Assembly: GCA_017934845.1 (NCBI GenBank) | Contig: JAGBIR010000004.1 | Location: forward strand, 1 to 15,896 | Length of the DNA stretch: 15,896 nt | Direction: 5' to 3' | Source of the DNA: Alistipes sp. | GTDB lineage: Bacteria; Bacteroidota; Bacteroidia; Bacteroidales; Rikenellaceae | Shown: positions 6,761 through 14,245 of the stretch, piece after piece | How positions within the stretch are numbered: position 1 is the first letter of the stretch | Layout: each line of letters begins with the position of its first letter | Notes under the pieces: model-generated | Told to the model about the DNA's origin: nothing | Databases searched by the model: none | Seen by the model: the letters and a program-made list of their open reading frames with translations, nothing else | Program-made: the position numbers and the translations under genes

Positions 6761-8530
6761 ATGGCATTTCTTCCAACCACTATAAAAGAGGTGCGGGCCT
6801 TGGGGTGGGATTACTTGGATGTAATCCTATTTACGGCCGATGCATATATCGACCATCCGTCGTTTGGAGCGGCTGTCGTAGGTCGTCTATTGGAGGCCGA
6901 GGGCTATCGCGTGGCCATCGTGCCGCAACCTAATTGGCGTGACGATTTGCGTGATTTTACCAAGCTGGGCGCGCCGCGCCTGTTCTTTGGTGTGTCGGGA
7001 GGTTCGATGGATTCGATGGTCAACCACTATACGGCAAATCTGCGTCTGCGTAGCAACGATGCCTATACGCCCGGTGGCAAGGCCGGCTTCCGCCCCGATT
7101 ATGCCGTAACGGTGTATAGCCGCATATTGAAAAAACTCTATCCTCACGTGCCTGTGGTAATTGGTGGTATTGAGGCATCGCTGCGTCGCCTGACACATTA
7201 CGACTATTGGAGCAATAGCCTAAAGCCATCTGTCTTGGTCGATAGCGGAGCCGATTTGCTTATATATGGCATGGGCGAGAGGGTAGTGCAGCAGGTGGCA
7301 CGCGCAATGCGTAATGGTTACAATGCCAAGTTGCTTCGCAAGATACGTCAGGTGGCGTTTGTTGCCGATAAAGACTATGTCGAGCGTCTGGATGCCGATA
7401 CTACTCTGCGTCTTGCATCCTACGAGGAGTGCTGCCGCGATAAGCGAGCCTTTGGCCGTAACTTCGTGCAGGAGGAGACGTTGAGCAACGTAATGGAGCC
7501 CGATGTGACTCTTGTCGAGCCTGTGGGCGATAAATATATTGTCGTTACACCACCCAACACAACGCTCTCGACCGAGGAGCTGGACCACTCGTTCGACTTG
7601 CCGTATGAGCGTTCGCCTCATCCGCGCTATCGTGGCAAGGGCGACATTCCGGCGTGGGAGATGATCAAGTACTCGATAAATATCCATCGCGGATGCTTCG
7701 GTGGCTGTGCGTTCTGTACTATTTCGGCACATCAGGGTAAATTTATCAATTCGCGTAGCGAGAGGTCGATTCTGGCAGAGGTCGAGAAGGTCGTGGCGAT
7801 GCCCGACTTTAAGGGCTACCTGTCGGACGTGGGTGCTCCGTCGGCTAATATGTATGGTATGGGAGGCAAGAATAAGGATGCTTGCCGCAAGTGTCGTCGC
7901 CCGTCATGCCTGCATCCTAAGATGTGTCCCAACTTGGATAATTCGCACGCGCGATTGCTCGATCTGTATGCGAAGATTCGCGGTGTTAAGGGTATTAAAA
8001 AGGCATTTATCGGCAGTGGTATCCGCTACGACTTGTTCGATGATTCGCCATATCTGGAAACTGTCATCAAGCATCATACTTCGGGCCGACTGAAGGTCGC
8101 ACCCGAGCATACCGAAGAGCATGTGCTGAATGCTATGCGTAAACCTCCGTTCGCGTTGTTCGAGAAACTGAATCGCGATTTCCACAGAATATGCGACGAA
8201 AATGGCTTGCGTTATCAGCTTATACCCTATTTCATATCGTCGCACCCAGCGTGCCGCGAGTGCGATATGAAGGCTCTGGCAGAGAAGGTGCTTGGCCGCC
8301 TGCACTTTGACTTGGAGCAGGTGCAGGATCTTACGCCTACGCCTATGACGCTATCGTCGGTGATGTTCTATACGGGCGAGAATCCCTATACGGGCGAGAA
8401 GGTCTTTGTGGCACGTTCGCAGGATGATAAGCGTCGGCAGAAATCATACTTCTTCCGCGACGATCGTGTGCAACGTGCAGCGAAACGAGCAACGTATGGT
8501 AGTCGTCAGACGAAAAAGAAATCGGTTTAA
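6761..8530 (+). CDS. ygiQ: YgiQ-family (UPF0313) radical SAM protein
   Basis: This 589-residue protein matches the YgiQ/UPF0313 family by its opening (MAFLPTT, then LGWDYLDVILFTADAYIDHPSFG), GGIEASLRR, and the radical SAM motif CFGGCAFC (Cys312, Cys316, Cys319). The N-terminal part resembles a B12-binding-like Rossmann domain, as in other methylthiotransferase-like radical SAM proteins, but no cobalamin His motif is obvious to me. A second cysteine cluster follows (Cys375, Cys378, Cys383, Cys389) and could hold another metal site. Further family features are KVAPEHTEEHVL and YTGENPYTGEKVFV near the end. The C-terminus is basic (KRATYGSRQTKKKSV), compatible with nucleic-acid contact. The reaction of the family is not established as far as I know. 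It lies 12 nt downstream of the 629-residue gene and is the last gene of the plus-strand run. Confidence 0.93.
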   Translation: MAFLPTTIKEVRALGWDYLDVILFTADAYIDHPSFGAAVVGRLLEAEGYRVAIVPQPNWRDDLRDFTKLGAPRLFFGVSGGSMDSMVNHYTANLRLRSNDAYTPGGKAGFRPDYAVTVYSRILKKLYPHVPVVIGGIEASLRRLTHYDYWSNSLKPSVLVDSGADLLIYGMGERVVQQVARAMRNGYNAKLLRKIRQVAFVADKDYVERLDADTTLRLASYEECCRDKRAFGRNFVQEETLSNVMEPDVTLVEPVGDKYIVVTPPNTTLSTEELDHSFDLPYERSPHPRYRGKGDIPAWEMIKYSINIHRGCFGGCAFCTISAHQGKFINSRSERSILAEVEKVVAMPDFKGYLSDVGAPSANMYGMGGKNKDACRKCRRPSCLHPKMCPNLDNSHARLLDLYAKIRGVKGIKKAFIGSGIRYDLFDDSPYLETVIKHHTSGRLKVAPEHTEEHVLNAMRKPPFALFEKLNRDFHRICDENGLRYQLIPYFISSHPACRECDMKALAEKVLGRLHFDLEQVQDLTPTPMTLSSVMFYTGENPYTGEKVFVARSQDDKRRQKSYFFRDDRVQRAAKRATYGSRQTKKKSV

Positions 8531-8564
8531 CAAACTCTCCCTTTGCAAATACAATCGCTATAAG

Positions 8565-9281
8565 CTATATTTTGTCAAACCCTTTAGTAAACTTAATCCA
8601 ATAATATTTCAGCGGATTGGTATATTTAAGTTGTTTCCACGGACGGCTGGCGTGGGGACGATGTATGACTGGCAGATTACAGAACAGATAGTTCTTAAAA
8701 CCAATCTTTAGTGCCATCTGCGAGATGGTAACATCGAACCAGTGTTTATCGGGATTCAGTTGCTCGAAGTCGTAGGCCTTCAGGAACTTATTGGTTAAAA
8801 GCGAGCAACAGAAGCTGCAATGTTTCTTCACGCACCACACCTCGCCCTCGTGGCCCTTGGCATAGCAATAGGGGTAGTTGATAACACCCTCGTCGTTGAC
8901 CGTCACCGAGGCGGCAATCGCGCAATCCTCACGCTCGGCAGCGCCATCGACCAACCCCTGCAGAGTACCCTTATCGACAACGACATCCGACTCAACCAAC
9001 AACATATCGGCATCCGCCTCGATAGCCAGCTTCTGACAACGACGCAACACCAACAGATAGTTTGGTGACGGATGGTCGGTCAGGTCGCGAAGATTGACCA
9101 GCTCAAAGCCCAGCTCCTTGGAGTATTTTTCCAGCAATGCGGTATTTTCATCGGTGCTGAAATCGTTATATATCGTATAGGTGTAAGGAACTTTTATATC
9201 CGATGCAAGCACGGCTTTTACCGTTTCCAAAGTCGATTCTATGGAATCTTTAACGGGGGTAATTATATGCAGATGTTTCAT
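8565..9281 (-). CDS. Glycosyltransferase family 2 (GT-A fold)
   Basis: The 238-residue product begins MKHLHIITPVKDSIES, a usual GT2 opening strand, followed by YNDFSTDEN (nucleotide-binding Asp region, YNDxSTD) and LVESDVVVDKG, where ESD sits in place of the usual DxD metal-binding motif. The region after it (YPYCYAKGHEGEVWCVKKHCSFCCSLL) is Cys-rich. A longer frame opens upstream at 9383, but its extra 34 residues would run through the divergent promoter and do not resemble a GT2 N-terminus, so I choose the ATG at 9281. There is no membrane helix; the enzyme is probably cytoplasmic or peripheral. Sugar donor and acceptor cannot be inferred. It is alone on its strand, convergent with the YgiQ gene (34 nt between stops) and divergent from the glucosaminidase gene. 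Isolated GT2 genes like this often serve lipopolysaccharide or surface-glycan synthesis, but that is only inference here. Confidence 0.85.
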   Translation of the reverse strand: MKHLHIITPVKDSIESTLETVKAVLASDIKVPYTYTIYNDFSTDENTALLEKYSKELGFELVNLRDLTDHPSPNYLLVLRRCQKLAIEADADMLLVESDVVVDKGTLQGLVDGAAEREDCAIAASVTVNDEGVINYPYCYAKGHEGEVWCVKKHCSFCCSLLTNKFLKAYDFEQLNPDKHWFDVTISQMALKIGFKNYLFCNLPVIHRPHASRPWKQLKYTNPLKYYWIKFTKGFDKI

Positions 9282-9293
9282 ATCGCACGTAAA

Positions 9294-9309
9294 CAACAAT
9301 TTATTGTTG
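9294..9309. repeat. Perfect inverted repeat overlapping the -33 region of the glucosaminidase promoter
   Basis: CAACAAT and ATTGTTG are exact reverse complements separated by 2 nt (7+2+7). The right arm contains the TTG that would be the -33 element of the adjacent promoter. The same repeat lies 12 nt upstream of the divergent glycosyltransferase start. It could be an operator for both genes or a chance AT-rich palindrome. Confidence 0.5.
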
Positions 9310-9337
9310 GTAATTACATTAAAATCTGTTATCTTTG
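9307..9337 (+). promoter_or_regulatory. Bacteroidota-type promoter of the glucosaminidase gene
   Basis: TTG (9307-9309), 20 nt, then TATCTTTG (9330-9337) matches the Bacteroidota sigma-ABfr promoter (TTG, 19-21 nt, TAnnTTTG). Transcription would start near 9342-9346, leaving a leader of about 16-20 nt before the ATG at 9362. Confidence 0.75.
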
Positions 9338-9361
9338 CTTTGTAACTTGAACGCAAAAGTA

Positions 9362-10372
9362 ATGAATATTTCGCAAAGAGCAATATACAGCGTGATTTTC
9401 CTTCTCCTGATGGGCATTACAACCCTTCAGGCGCAGAGTCGTCAGACGTGCGAGGAGTATATAGCACGCTATAAGCATATCGCCATCGACCACATGGAGC
9501 GTTACGGCATTCCGGCCAGCATCACCATGGCACAGGGCATTTTGGAGTCGGATAGCGGCAATAGCCGTTTGGCAAAGAGTTCGAACAACCACTTCGGCAT
9601 AAAGTGTAAGAAAGATTGGACGGGCGACCGCGTATATCACGACGACGATGCCAAAGGCGAGTGCTTCCGTGCCTACGACTCGGTAGAGGAGTCGTATCAG
9701 GATCATGCCGACTTCCTCGACCAATCACCGCGCTACGATTCGCTGTTTGCCTACTCGGCGACAGACTATCGCAGTTGGGCGCGCGGTCTGAAGGCTGCCG
9801 GCTACGCCACAGCACCCGACTATGCACAACGACTGACAAAGATTATCGAGGATAATCAGCTCTACCTACTCGATCGCGATGGCGGTGCCGACCTCTATGC
9901 CGAGCATCTGAAAGCCGAGCAGGGGCTTACAGCTGAGTTTGCCGACAACAGCAGCGTAAATACACCCACAGCTATCGAGGGCGGCCTTAATCCCAACAAC
10001 TATCGCGTTGCCGAGAAGATGTATAACGGTTACAGCGTCTATTCCAACAACAGAACGCACTACGTCATAGCTCGCAATGGCGATACATTCAAGCAGATCG
10101 CCACAACCTTCGGCCTTACCGAGCGCACGCTGCGCAAATACAACGAGATTGACAAAAACTCAACGGCCGAGCCTATTCAGGGCGAACCGATATATATCGA
10201 GCGTAAGCAGGCACGCTGGATGGGTAATGCGCGCCGCCATACTGTCCGTCAGGACGAGACTCTGCTCTCGCTGTCACAGGAGTATGGCATACGCCTGAAG
10301 AAGTTGGCTACGATGAATAAACTTAAGCCTCAAGACTCGCTGCACGCAGGTCAGGAGATTCGATTGAAATAG
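9362..10372 (+). CDS. Secreted GH73-type glucosaminidase with two LysM domains (peptidoglycan hydrolase)
   Basis: The 336-residue protein is predicted to cut the glycan strands of peptidoglycan outside the inner membrane. It has a signal peptide (1-24, cut near LQA/Q), a glucosaminidase/GH73 domain (about 30-175) with GIPASITMAQGILESDSGNSRLA, in which Glu62 is the presumed catalytic acid, and SNNHFGIKC and SYQDHADFL, typical of FlgJ-like muramidases. Two LysM domains follow: about 234-281 (HYVIARNGDTFKQIATTFGL) and 293-336 (HTVRQDETLLSLSQEYGI), which bind the glycan backbone. The ATG at 9362 is chosen because the promoter's TAnnTTTG box and the expected transcription start lie just upstream; an in-frame TTG at 9335 would sit inside the promoter. 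A 228-residue gene follows after 16 nt, so the two are probably co-transcribed. Confidence 0.92.
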   Translation: MNISQRAIYSVIFLLLMGITTLQAQSRQTCEEYIARYKHIAIDHMERYGIPASITMAQGILESDSGNSRLAKSSNNHFGIKCKKDWTGDRVYHDDDAKGECFRAYDSVEESYQDHADFLDQSPRYDSLFAYSATDYRSWARGLKAAGYATAPDYAQRLTKIIEDNQLYLLDRDGGADLYAEHLKAEQGLTAEFADNSSVNTPTAIEGGLNPNNYRVAEKMYNGYSVYSNNRTHYVIARNGDTFKQIATTFGLTERTLRKYNEIDKNSTAEPIQGEPIYIERKQARWMGNARRHTVRQDETLLSLSQEYGIRLKKLATMNKLKPQDSLHAGQEIRLK

Positions 10373-10388
10373 CGTAAAACACTACTAT

Positions 10389-11075
10389 ATGGAGAACACT
10401 TCGATGCGAGAAAAGATTCTCGCCACGATTATCAACAAGTCGACGCTTAAGCAGCAGATTTTCGACAACACCTTTACAACGTTCAACGAGCTGAAAGATG
10501 TCCTATTCGAGATAGCTTCGGAGTTGGACGACGAATTGGACGGCAAACTCGACAAACGCGTCCGCATAGAGTATCGCGACCGCGGCAAGTTCGAGGCCCA
10601 ATTGCAGATTGCCAGTGACCTATTGATCTTCCAGATGCATACCGACATCTTCGAATTCGAGGATAAGCACAACATCTGGCAGAATGAGTATGTGAAGGAT
10701 AACCGCGACAACTCATATTGCGGTGTGATTAACATCTACAACTTCCTCTCCGACTCATTCAAGTTCAACCGTAATGCCGACGAGGGTTATCTTATCGGCC
10801 GCATATTCATCAACCGCGAAAAACGCTTCTTCGTCGAGGGTAAGCGTCAGACGTTAATTCGTCCTGCAGAGTTTGGTTCGGAGTGCATTTCGCGCGAGGC
10901 GCTTATAGCAATTATGGAGTCTGCAATATGCTATGCTGTGAATTTCGACCTTCTGATGCCCACCTACGAGGATCGCAAGCGCGTTACGGTCGATCAGTTC
11001 AACACCAAGATGGACAATTCGAAATTCGTGACGGGTAAGCGTCTGGGCTACGACTTCAACATCGACGATATTTAA
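10389..11075 (+). CDS. Conserved-looking hypothetical protein, soluble, unknown function
   Basis: I cannot assign this 228-residue protein to a known family. It has no signal peptide, membrane helix or cysteine motif and should be cytoplasmic. The N-terminal half is acidic and probably helical (ELKDVLFEIASELDDELDGKLDKRV, about 34-58). The middle looks like alternating strands (FEAQLQIASDLLIFQMHTDIFEF; YCGVINIYNFLSDSF; YLIGRIFINREKRFFVEGKR). The tail has MPTYEDRKRVTVDQFNTKMD. The composition is that of a well-folded, conserved protein with codon use like its neighbours, so it is a real gene. It sits 16 nt after the glucosaminidase and 45 nt before the dipeptidyl peptidase gene, which suggests joint transcription but does not reveal its job. 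A second in-frame Met (residue 6) could also be the start. Confidence 0.8.
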   Translation: MENTSMREKILATIINKSTLKQQIFDNTFTTFNELKDVLFEIASELDDELDGKLDKRVRIEYRDRGKFEAQLQIASDLLIFQMHTDIFEFEDKHNIWQNEYVKDNRDNSYCGVINIYNFLSDSFKFNRNADEGYLIGRIFINREKRFFVEGKRQTLIRPAEFGSECISREALIAIMESAICYAVNFDLLMPTYEDRKRVTVDQFNTKMDNSKFVTGKRLGYDFNIDDI

Positions 11076-11120
11076 TACACGAAAAGAGAACGAAAAAATA
11101 TTAAACCAAACATTATAGAG

Positions 11121-13229
11121 ATGATTAAATCGTTATTAAAATTTGCTATTGCCGCCATCGCCATAACATCGGCCAGCGCGGCATTCTCACAGAAAACTTT
11201 TGCCGAGTTGCAGGATATCAACCGCCTGAATCAGGGCGTTTGGGGATTGCGTTCGATGCAGGACGGCGAGCACTACACGGTAAGTAGCCGCGGTGCTATC
11301 GTTCGCCACAGCTATGCTGACGAGGCAGTTTGCGACACCATCTACAAGGGCCGCTTTGCGACCTATCAGTTCTCGCCCGACGAGGGTATGATTATCTTGG
11401 GTAACAACTATCGCTCGGTATATCGTCACTCGGCTTATGTCGATTACGAAATCGTAAATACGGCCGATGGCAAGAGTGTTGCAACACTTAATGATGTTCG
11501 CGACCTCACACTCTCTCCCGACTCGAAGTTGGTTGCCTTTGCAAAAGACAACAACCTCTATGTAGGCGAGTTGGGCAAGGAGCCCGTTGCCATCACATCG
11601 GATGGAGAGTGGAATCACATCATCAACGGTACTGCCGACTGGGTATATGAGGAGGAGTTGGGCTTTACGCAGGGTTACGCCTTCTCGCCCGACTCAAAGC
11701 AGATTGCCTATATGCGTTTTGATGAGAGTCAGGTACCTTTGTTCGAGATGATGATGTTCAACGGCACGCTCTACAACAAACCCTATACATTTAAGTATCC
11801 CAAGGCCGGCGACGCTAACTCAATCGTCGAGGTGTGGGTTTACGATATTGCAACAGGCAAGAAGAGCAAGATCGACGTTGGTCCCAACCCCGACCAGTAT
11901 ATCTCGTCAATCGGCTGGACTCCCGCCGGTGAGCTCTACTTCTCACGTCTGAACCGCAAGCAGAACCACTTGGACGTTGTTGTTTGCCACGCCGATGGCT
12001 CACAGTCAACAATTTATGACGAGAAATCGCCAATCTACGTTGAGCGTACATCAGACATCATCCGCTTTATCGACGAGGATCGTTTCATCGTAACAAGCGA
12101 GACGCGCACAGGCTGGAATCACATCTATCTTTACTCTATGGAGAAGGGCTTTATTGCTCCTATCACATCGGGCGAATGGGAGGTAACACAGATTGTGGAG
12201 ACTACCGACAAGTTGATCTACTATATGTCAACCGAGTCATCTCCGCTGCGTCGTAACCTCTACTCTATCGACTATAAGGGTAAGAAGAAGCAGCGTCTGA
12301 CAGCATTGGAAGGCACATACTCAATCTCACCGAGCAGCGGTATGAAGTACTACATCTCGACATTCTCTTCAGCAAACTCACCTCGCACCGTCGAGATTTG
12401 CAACAGCAAGGGTGAGAGCATCCGCACACTCGTCGAGAACAAGGAGTTGGCCGAGAAGATGGCTTCGCTGCCCCAGAAGGAGTTCTTCACATTCACCTCG
12501 GAGCGTGGCGACAAGCTCAACGCCTACTTCATCAAGCCCGTTGATTTCGATGCTACGAAGAAGTATCCCGTATTGATGACTCAGTATTCTGGCCCGGGCT
12601 CACAGTCGGTTAGCGACAACTTCGGTATGGGCTGGGAGTATGTTATGGCAGCTAATGGCTACATCGTAGCTTGTGTCGATGGTCGTGGTACAGGTTATAT
12701 GGGCGAACACTTCAAGAAGCAGACCTATGGTCAGTTGGGTAAGTTGGAGGTTGAGGATCAGCTCTCATTTGCCCGTTGGTTGGGTGAGCAGTCTTATATC
12801 GATGCCGAGCGCATTGGTATCTATGGCTGGTCATTCGGTGGTTTTATGGCATTGGGTTGCGCATTGAAGGGTGACGGCATCTTCAAGATGTCGATTGCAG
12901 TAGCTCCCGTAACCTCTTGGCGTTACTACGACACCATCTATACCGAGATCTACAATGACCTACCGCAGGACAACCCCGCAGGTTATGACGATAACTCGCC
13001 TATCAACTTCGCCGATCGCTTGAGCGACCGCACACAGTTGCTTATCATCCACGGCTCGGCCGATGATAACGTACACGTACAGAACGCAATGGAGATGTGC
13101 CACGCACTGAACCGCGCAGGCAAGATGTACGATATGATGATCTATCCCGACCAGAACCACTCGATGTATCCCAACTATAATGTACACATCCGCAACAAGA
13201 TGATAAAGTACACGTTGGAGAACTTGTAG
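11121..13229 (+). CDS. Dipeptidyl peptidase IV (S9B prolyl oligopeptidase family)
   Basis: DPP IV removes X-Pro and X-Ala dipeptides from peptide N-termini, in Bacteroidota usually in the periplasm or at the cell surface as part of peptide catabolism. The 702-residue protein has a signal peptide (1-23), an N-terminal beta-propeller region to about 440, and an alpha/beta-hydrolase domain. Catalytic residues by motif: Ser571 in GWSFGGF, Asp648 in HGSADDNVH, His680 in DQNHSMY. The DWVYEEE motif (Glu178/Glu179) that anchors the substrate amino terminus is complete, so dipeptidyl-peptidase rather than endopeptidase activity is expected. SPDSKQIAYMRFDES is also typical. The length is normal for the family. 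It is 45 nt downstream of the 228-residue gene with no clear promoter in the gap, and is followed by a strong terminator. Confidence 0.95.
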   Translation: MIKSLLKFAIAAIAITSASAAFSQKTFAELQDINRLNQGVWGLRSMQDGEHYTVSSRGAIVRHSYADEAVCDTIYKGRFATYQFSPDEGMIILGNNYRSVYRHSAYVDYEIVNTADGKSVATLNDVRDLTLSPDSKLVAFAKDNNLYVGELGKEPVAITSDGEWNHIINGTADWVYEEELGFTQGYAFSPDSKQIAYMRFDESQVPLFEMMMFNGTLYNKPYTFKYPKAGDANSIVEVWVYDIATGKKSKIDVGPNPDQYISSIGWTPAGELYFSRLNRKQNHLDVVVCHADGSQSTIYDEKSPIYVERTSDIIRFIDEDRFIVTSETRTGWNHIYLYSMEKGFIAPITSGEWEVTQIVETTDKLIYYMSTESSPLRRNLYSIDYKGKKKQRLTALEGTYSISPSSGMKYYISTFSSANSPRTVEICNSKGESIRTLVENKELAEKMASLPQKEFFTFTSERGDKLNAYFIKPVDFDATKKYPVLMTQYSGPGSQSVSDNFGMGWEYVMAANGYIVACVDGRGTGYMGEHFKKQTYGQLGKLEVEDQLSFARWLGEQSYIDAERIGIYGWSFGGFMALGCALKGDGIFKMSIAVAPVTSWRYYDTIYTEIYNDLPQDNPAGYDDNSPINFADRLSDRTQLLIIHGSADDNVHVQNAMEMCHALNRAGKMYDMMIYPDQNHSMYPNYNVHIRNKMIKYTLENL

Positions 13230-13243
13230 CAGAGTCACACCAA

Positions 13244-13286
13244 AAAAGAATCCGCCTCAAACCGATGGTTTGGGGCGGATTCTTTT
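13244..13286. terminator. Strong intrinsic terminator after dipeptidyl peptidase IV, usable in both directions
   Basis: A 20-bp stem (13244-13263 with 13267-13286, one G-T wobble) encloses a 3-nt loop (GAT). The plus-strand arm ends in TTTT and the minus-strand copy also ends in TTTT, so it could stop transcripts from the DPP IV gene and from the minus-strand kinase/small-protein pair. Confidence 0.9.
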
Positions 13287-13327
13287 ATTACAGCAAACGG
13301 CATCAGCCGTTAATCAGCTTCTCAACA

Positions 13328-13510
13328 TTAATCAATCTCTTCGGCCGTCAGATGCGTAATCTTTCCGTCACGCATTACGACCAACTCTCCATCCTCGCGT
13401 TTAACTCGCTCCTTCAAACGTTGCTGAGCCAAAAGGATTCCGGCGTCGATTTTCTCCTGCATCTGCTCTAATTCGACCTCGCTCATATTATTTTGTTCTA
13501 CATTTTGCAT
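13328..13510 (-). CDS. Small acidic protein overlapping the zeta-like kinase gene; possible partner/antitoxin
   Basis: The 60-residue product has a helical, charged first two thirds (EVELEQMQEKIDAGILLAQ, then QRLKERVKRED) and a short strand-like end (GELVVMRDGKITHLTAEEID). There is no membrane segment. Its ATG at 13510 lies inside the last codons of the upstream kinase gene (13-bp overlap, different frame); a second ATG at 13486 would avoid the overlap and give 52 residues. The overlap suggests translational coupling to the kinase. I recall similar small genes next to zeta-toxin-like genes in other bacteria, which makes an antitoxin or accessory role plausible but unproven. The gene order (kinase first) is the reverse of classical epsilon-zeta operons. 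Confidence 0.7.
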   Translation of the reverse strand: MQNVEQNNMSEVELEQMQEKIDAGILLAQQRLKERVKREDGELVVMRDGKITHLTAEEID

Positions 13511-14067
13511 ATTTTACGGTATGATAACGAATCTACAACCTCCCTTATTTCATCCTTGGTGCCATAAGCTATCTTTTTCACACCTTCAACCGAGCTATTG
13601 TCATAAATTACCCAGTAGTCGCACAACGAAGTATAGAGCGATGTAAGATATCGCATACCTCGGTAATAGCGACGACGCACCACCTCGGGCGGAACGTTAT
13701 GACCTCCTTCAGCCACACGACGAGCCACACGCTCGACAGCTTGATCGGGCGAGGGCAACCAGAAGTAGAGCAACGACACAAAGTATCCTCGCTCCTGCGC
13801 CATACGGATAAAACGGGTATAATAACGTGTAGCAAGCGTGGTTTCGAAGGCGAAGTCGGCATTCTCCGACATCAGGACATCCATACGTTTACGCATCAAA
13901 CGGCCAGCCTCGATCGATACACTTGCGGGATTGAAGGGCGAAAGGCCTCGCGCAATCTCGTCGGCATTGACGAAATCGTGACACTCCAACATCTCGGGAA
14001 GCACAGCATAAGAGGCTGTCGTCTTTCCCGCACCGTTGCATCCGGCTATGATATAGAGTTTAGGCAT
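13498..14067 (-). CDS. Zeta-toxin-like P-loop kinase/ATPase
   Basis: The 189-residue protein has a Walker A motif GCNGAGKTT (residues 9-17), the NADEIARGLSPF motif (about 34-45), FAFETTLATR (72-81), and a lid-like stretch RRVAEGGHNVPPEVVRRRY (116-134). These are the hallmarks of the stand-alone zeta-toxin-like family. True zeta toxins phosphorylate UDP-N-acetylglucosamine and block peptidoglycan synthesis; many chromosomal relatives like this are not shown to be toxic, so the substrate is open. Length is shorter than plasmid zeta toxins but usual for this chromosomal group. The ATG at 14067 is followed directly by MPKLYIIAG and has a good promoter upstream. It overlaps the next gene by 13 bases. 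Confidence 0.85.
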   Translation of the reverse strand: MPKLYIIAGCNGAGKTTASYAVLPEMLECHDFVNADEIARGLSPFNPASVSIEAGRLMRKRMDVLMSENADFAFETTLATRYYTRFIRMAQERGYFVSLLYFWLPSPDQAVERVARRVAEGGHNVPPEVVRRRYYRGMRYLTSLYTSLCDYWVIYDNSSVEGVKKIAYGTKDEIREVVDSLSYRKICKM

Positions 14068-14090
14068 AACGCTAACAAATTATAATTATG

Positions 14091-14122
14091 CAAAGTTAAC
14101 AATAAATCTTTTATTTTCCAAA
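14091..14122 (-). promoter_or_regulatory. Bacteroidota-type promoter of the zeta-like kinase pair
   Basis: On the minus strand, TTTG (14122-14119), exactly 20 nt, then TAACTTTG (14098-14091) match the sigma-ABfr consensus fully. The expected transcription start is about 14082-14086, leaving a leader of about 15-20 nt before the ATG at 14067. Confidence 0.8.
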
Positions 14123-14245
14123 CATATATGCAACATCATACGCAGGCATCGTATTTGCAGATAATGAGAATGTGCCGAATGCGACCAATTTTTAATCAAA
14201 AATTTACAAAGTATGTTGCTTTTAATAAATATTCTACAATTCGTT

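Noticed and set aside
8531..8564. Possible bidirectional terminator between the convergent YgiQ and glycosyltransferase genes
   Set aside because: Only a short AT-only palindromic stretch (TATA-AGC-TATA) is visible, too weak to call.
9282..9383. N-terminal extension of the glycosyltransferase from ATG 9383
   Set aside because: The extra 34 residues would run through the divergent promoter region, and MKHLHIITPVKD is the normal family start.
14212..14219. TATGTTGC as promoter box of the superoxide dismutase gene
   Set aside because: It lacks one T of TAnnTTTG and there is no TTG about 20 nt upstream, so I do not list it as a feature; the actual promoter in the 178-nt gap is not clear to me.
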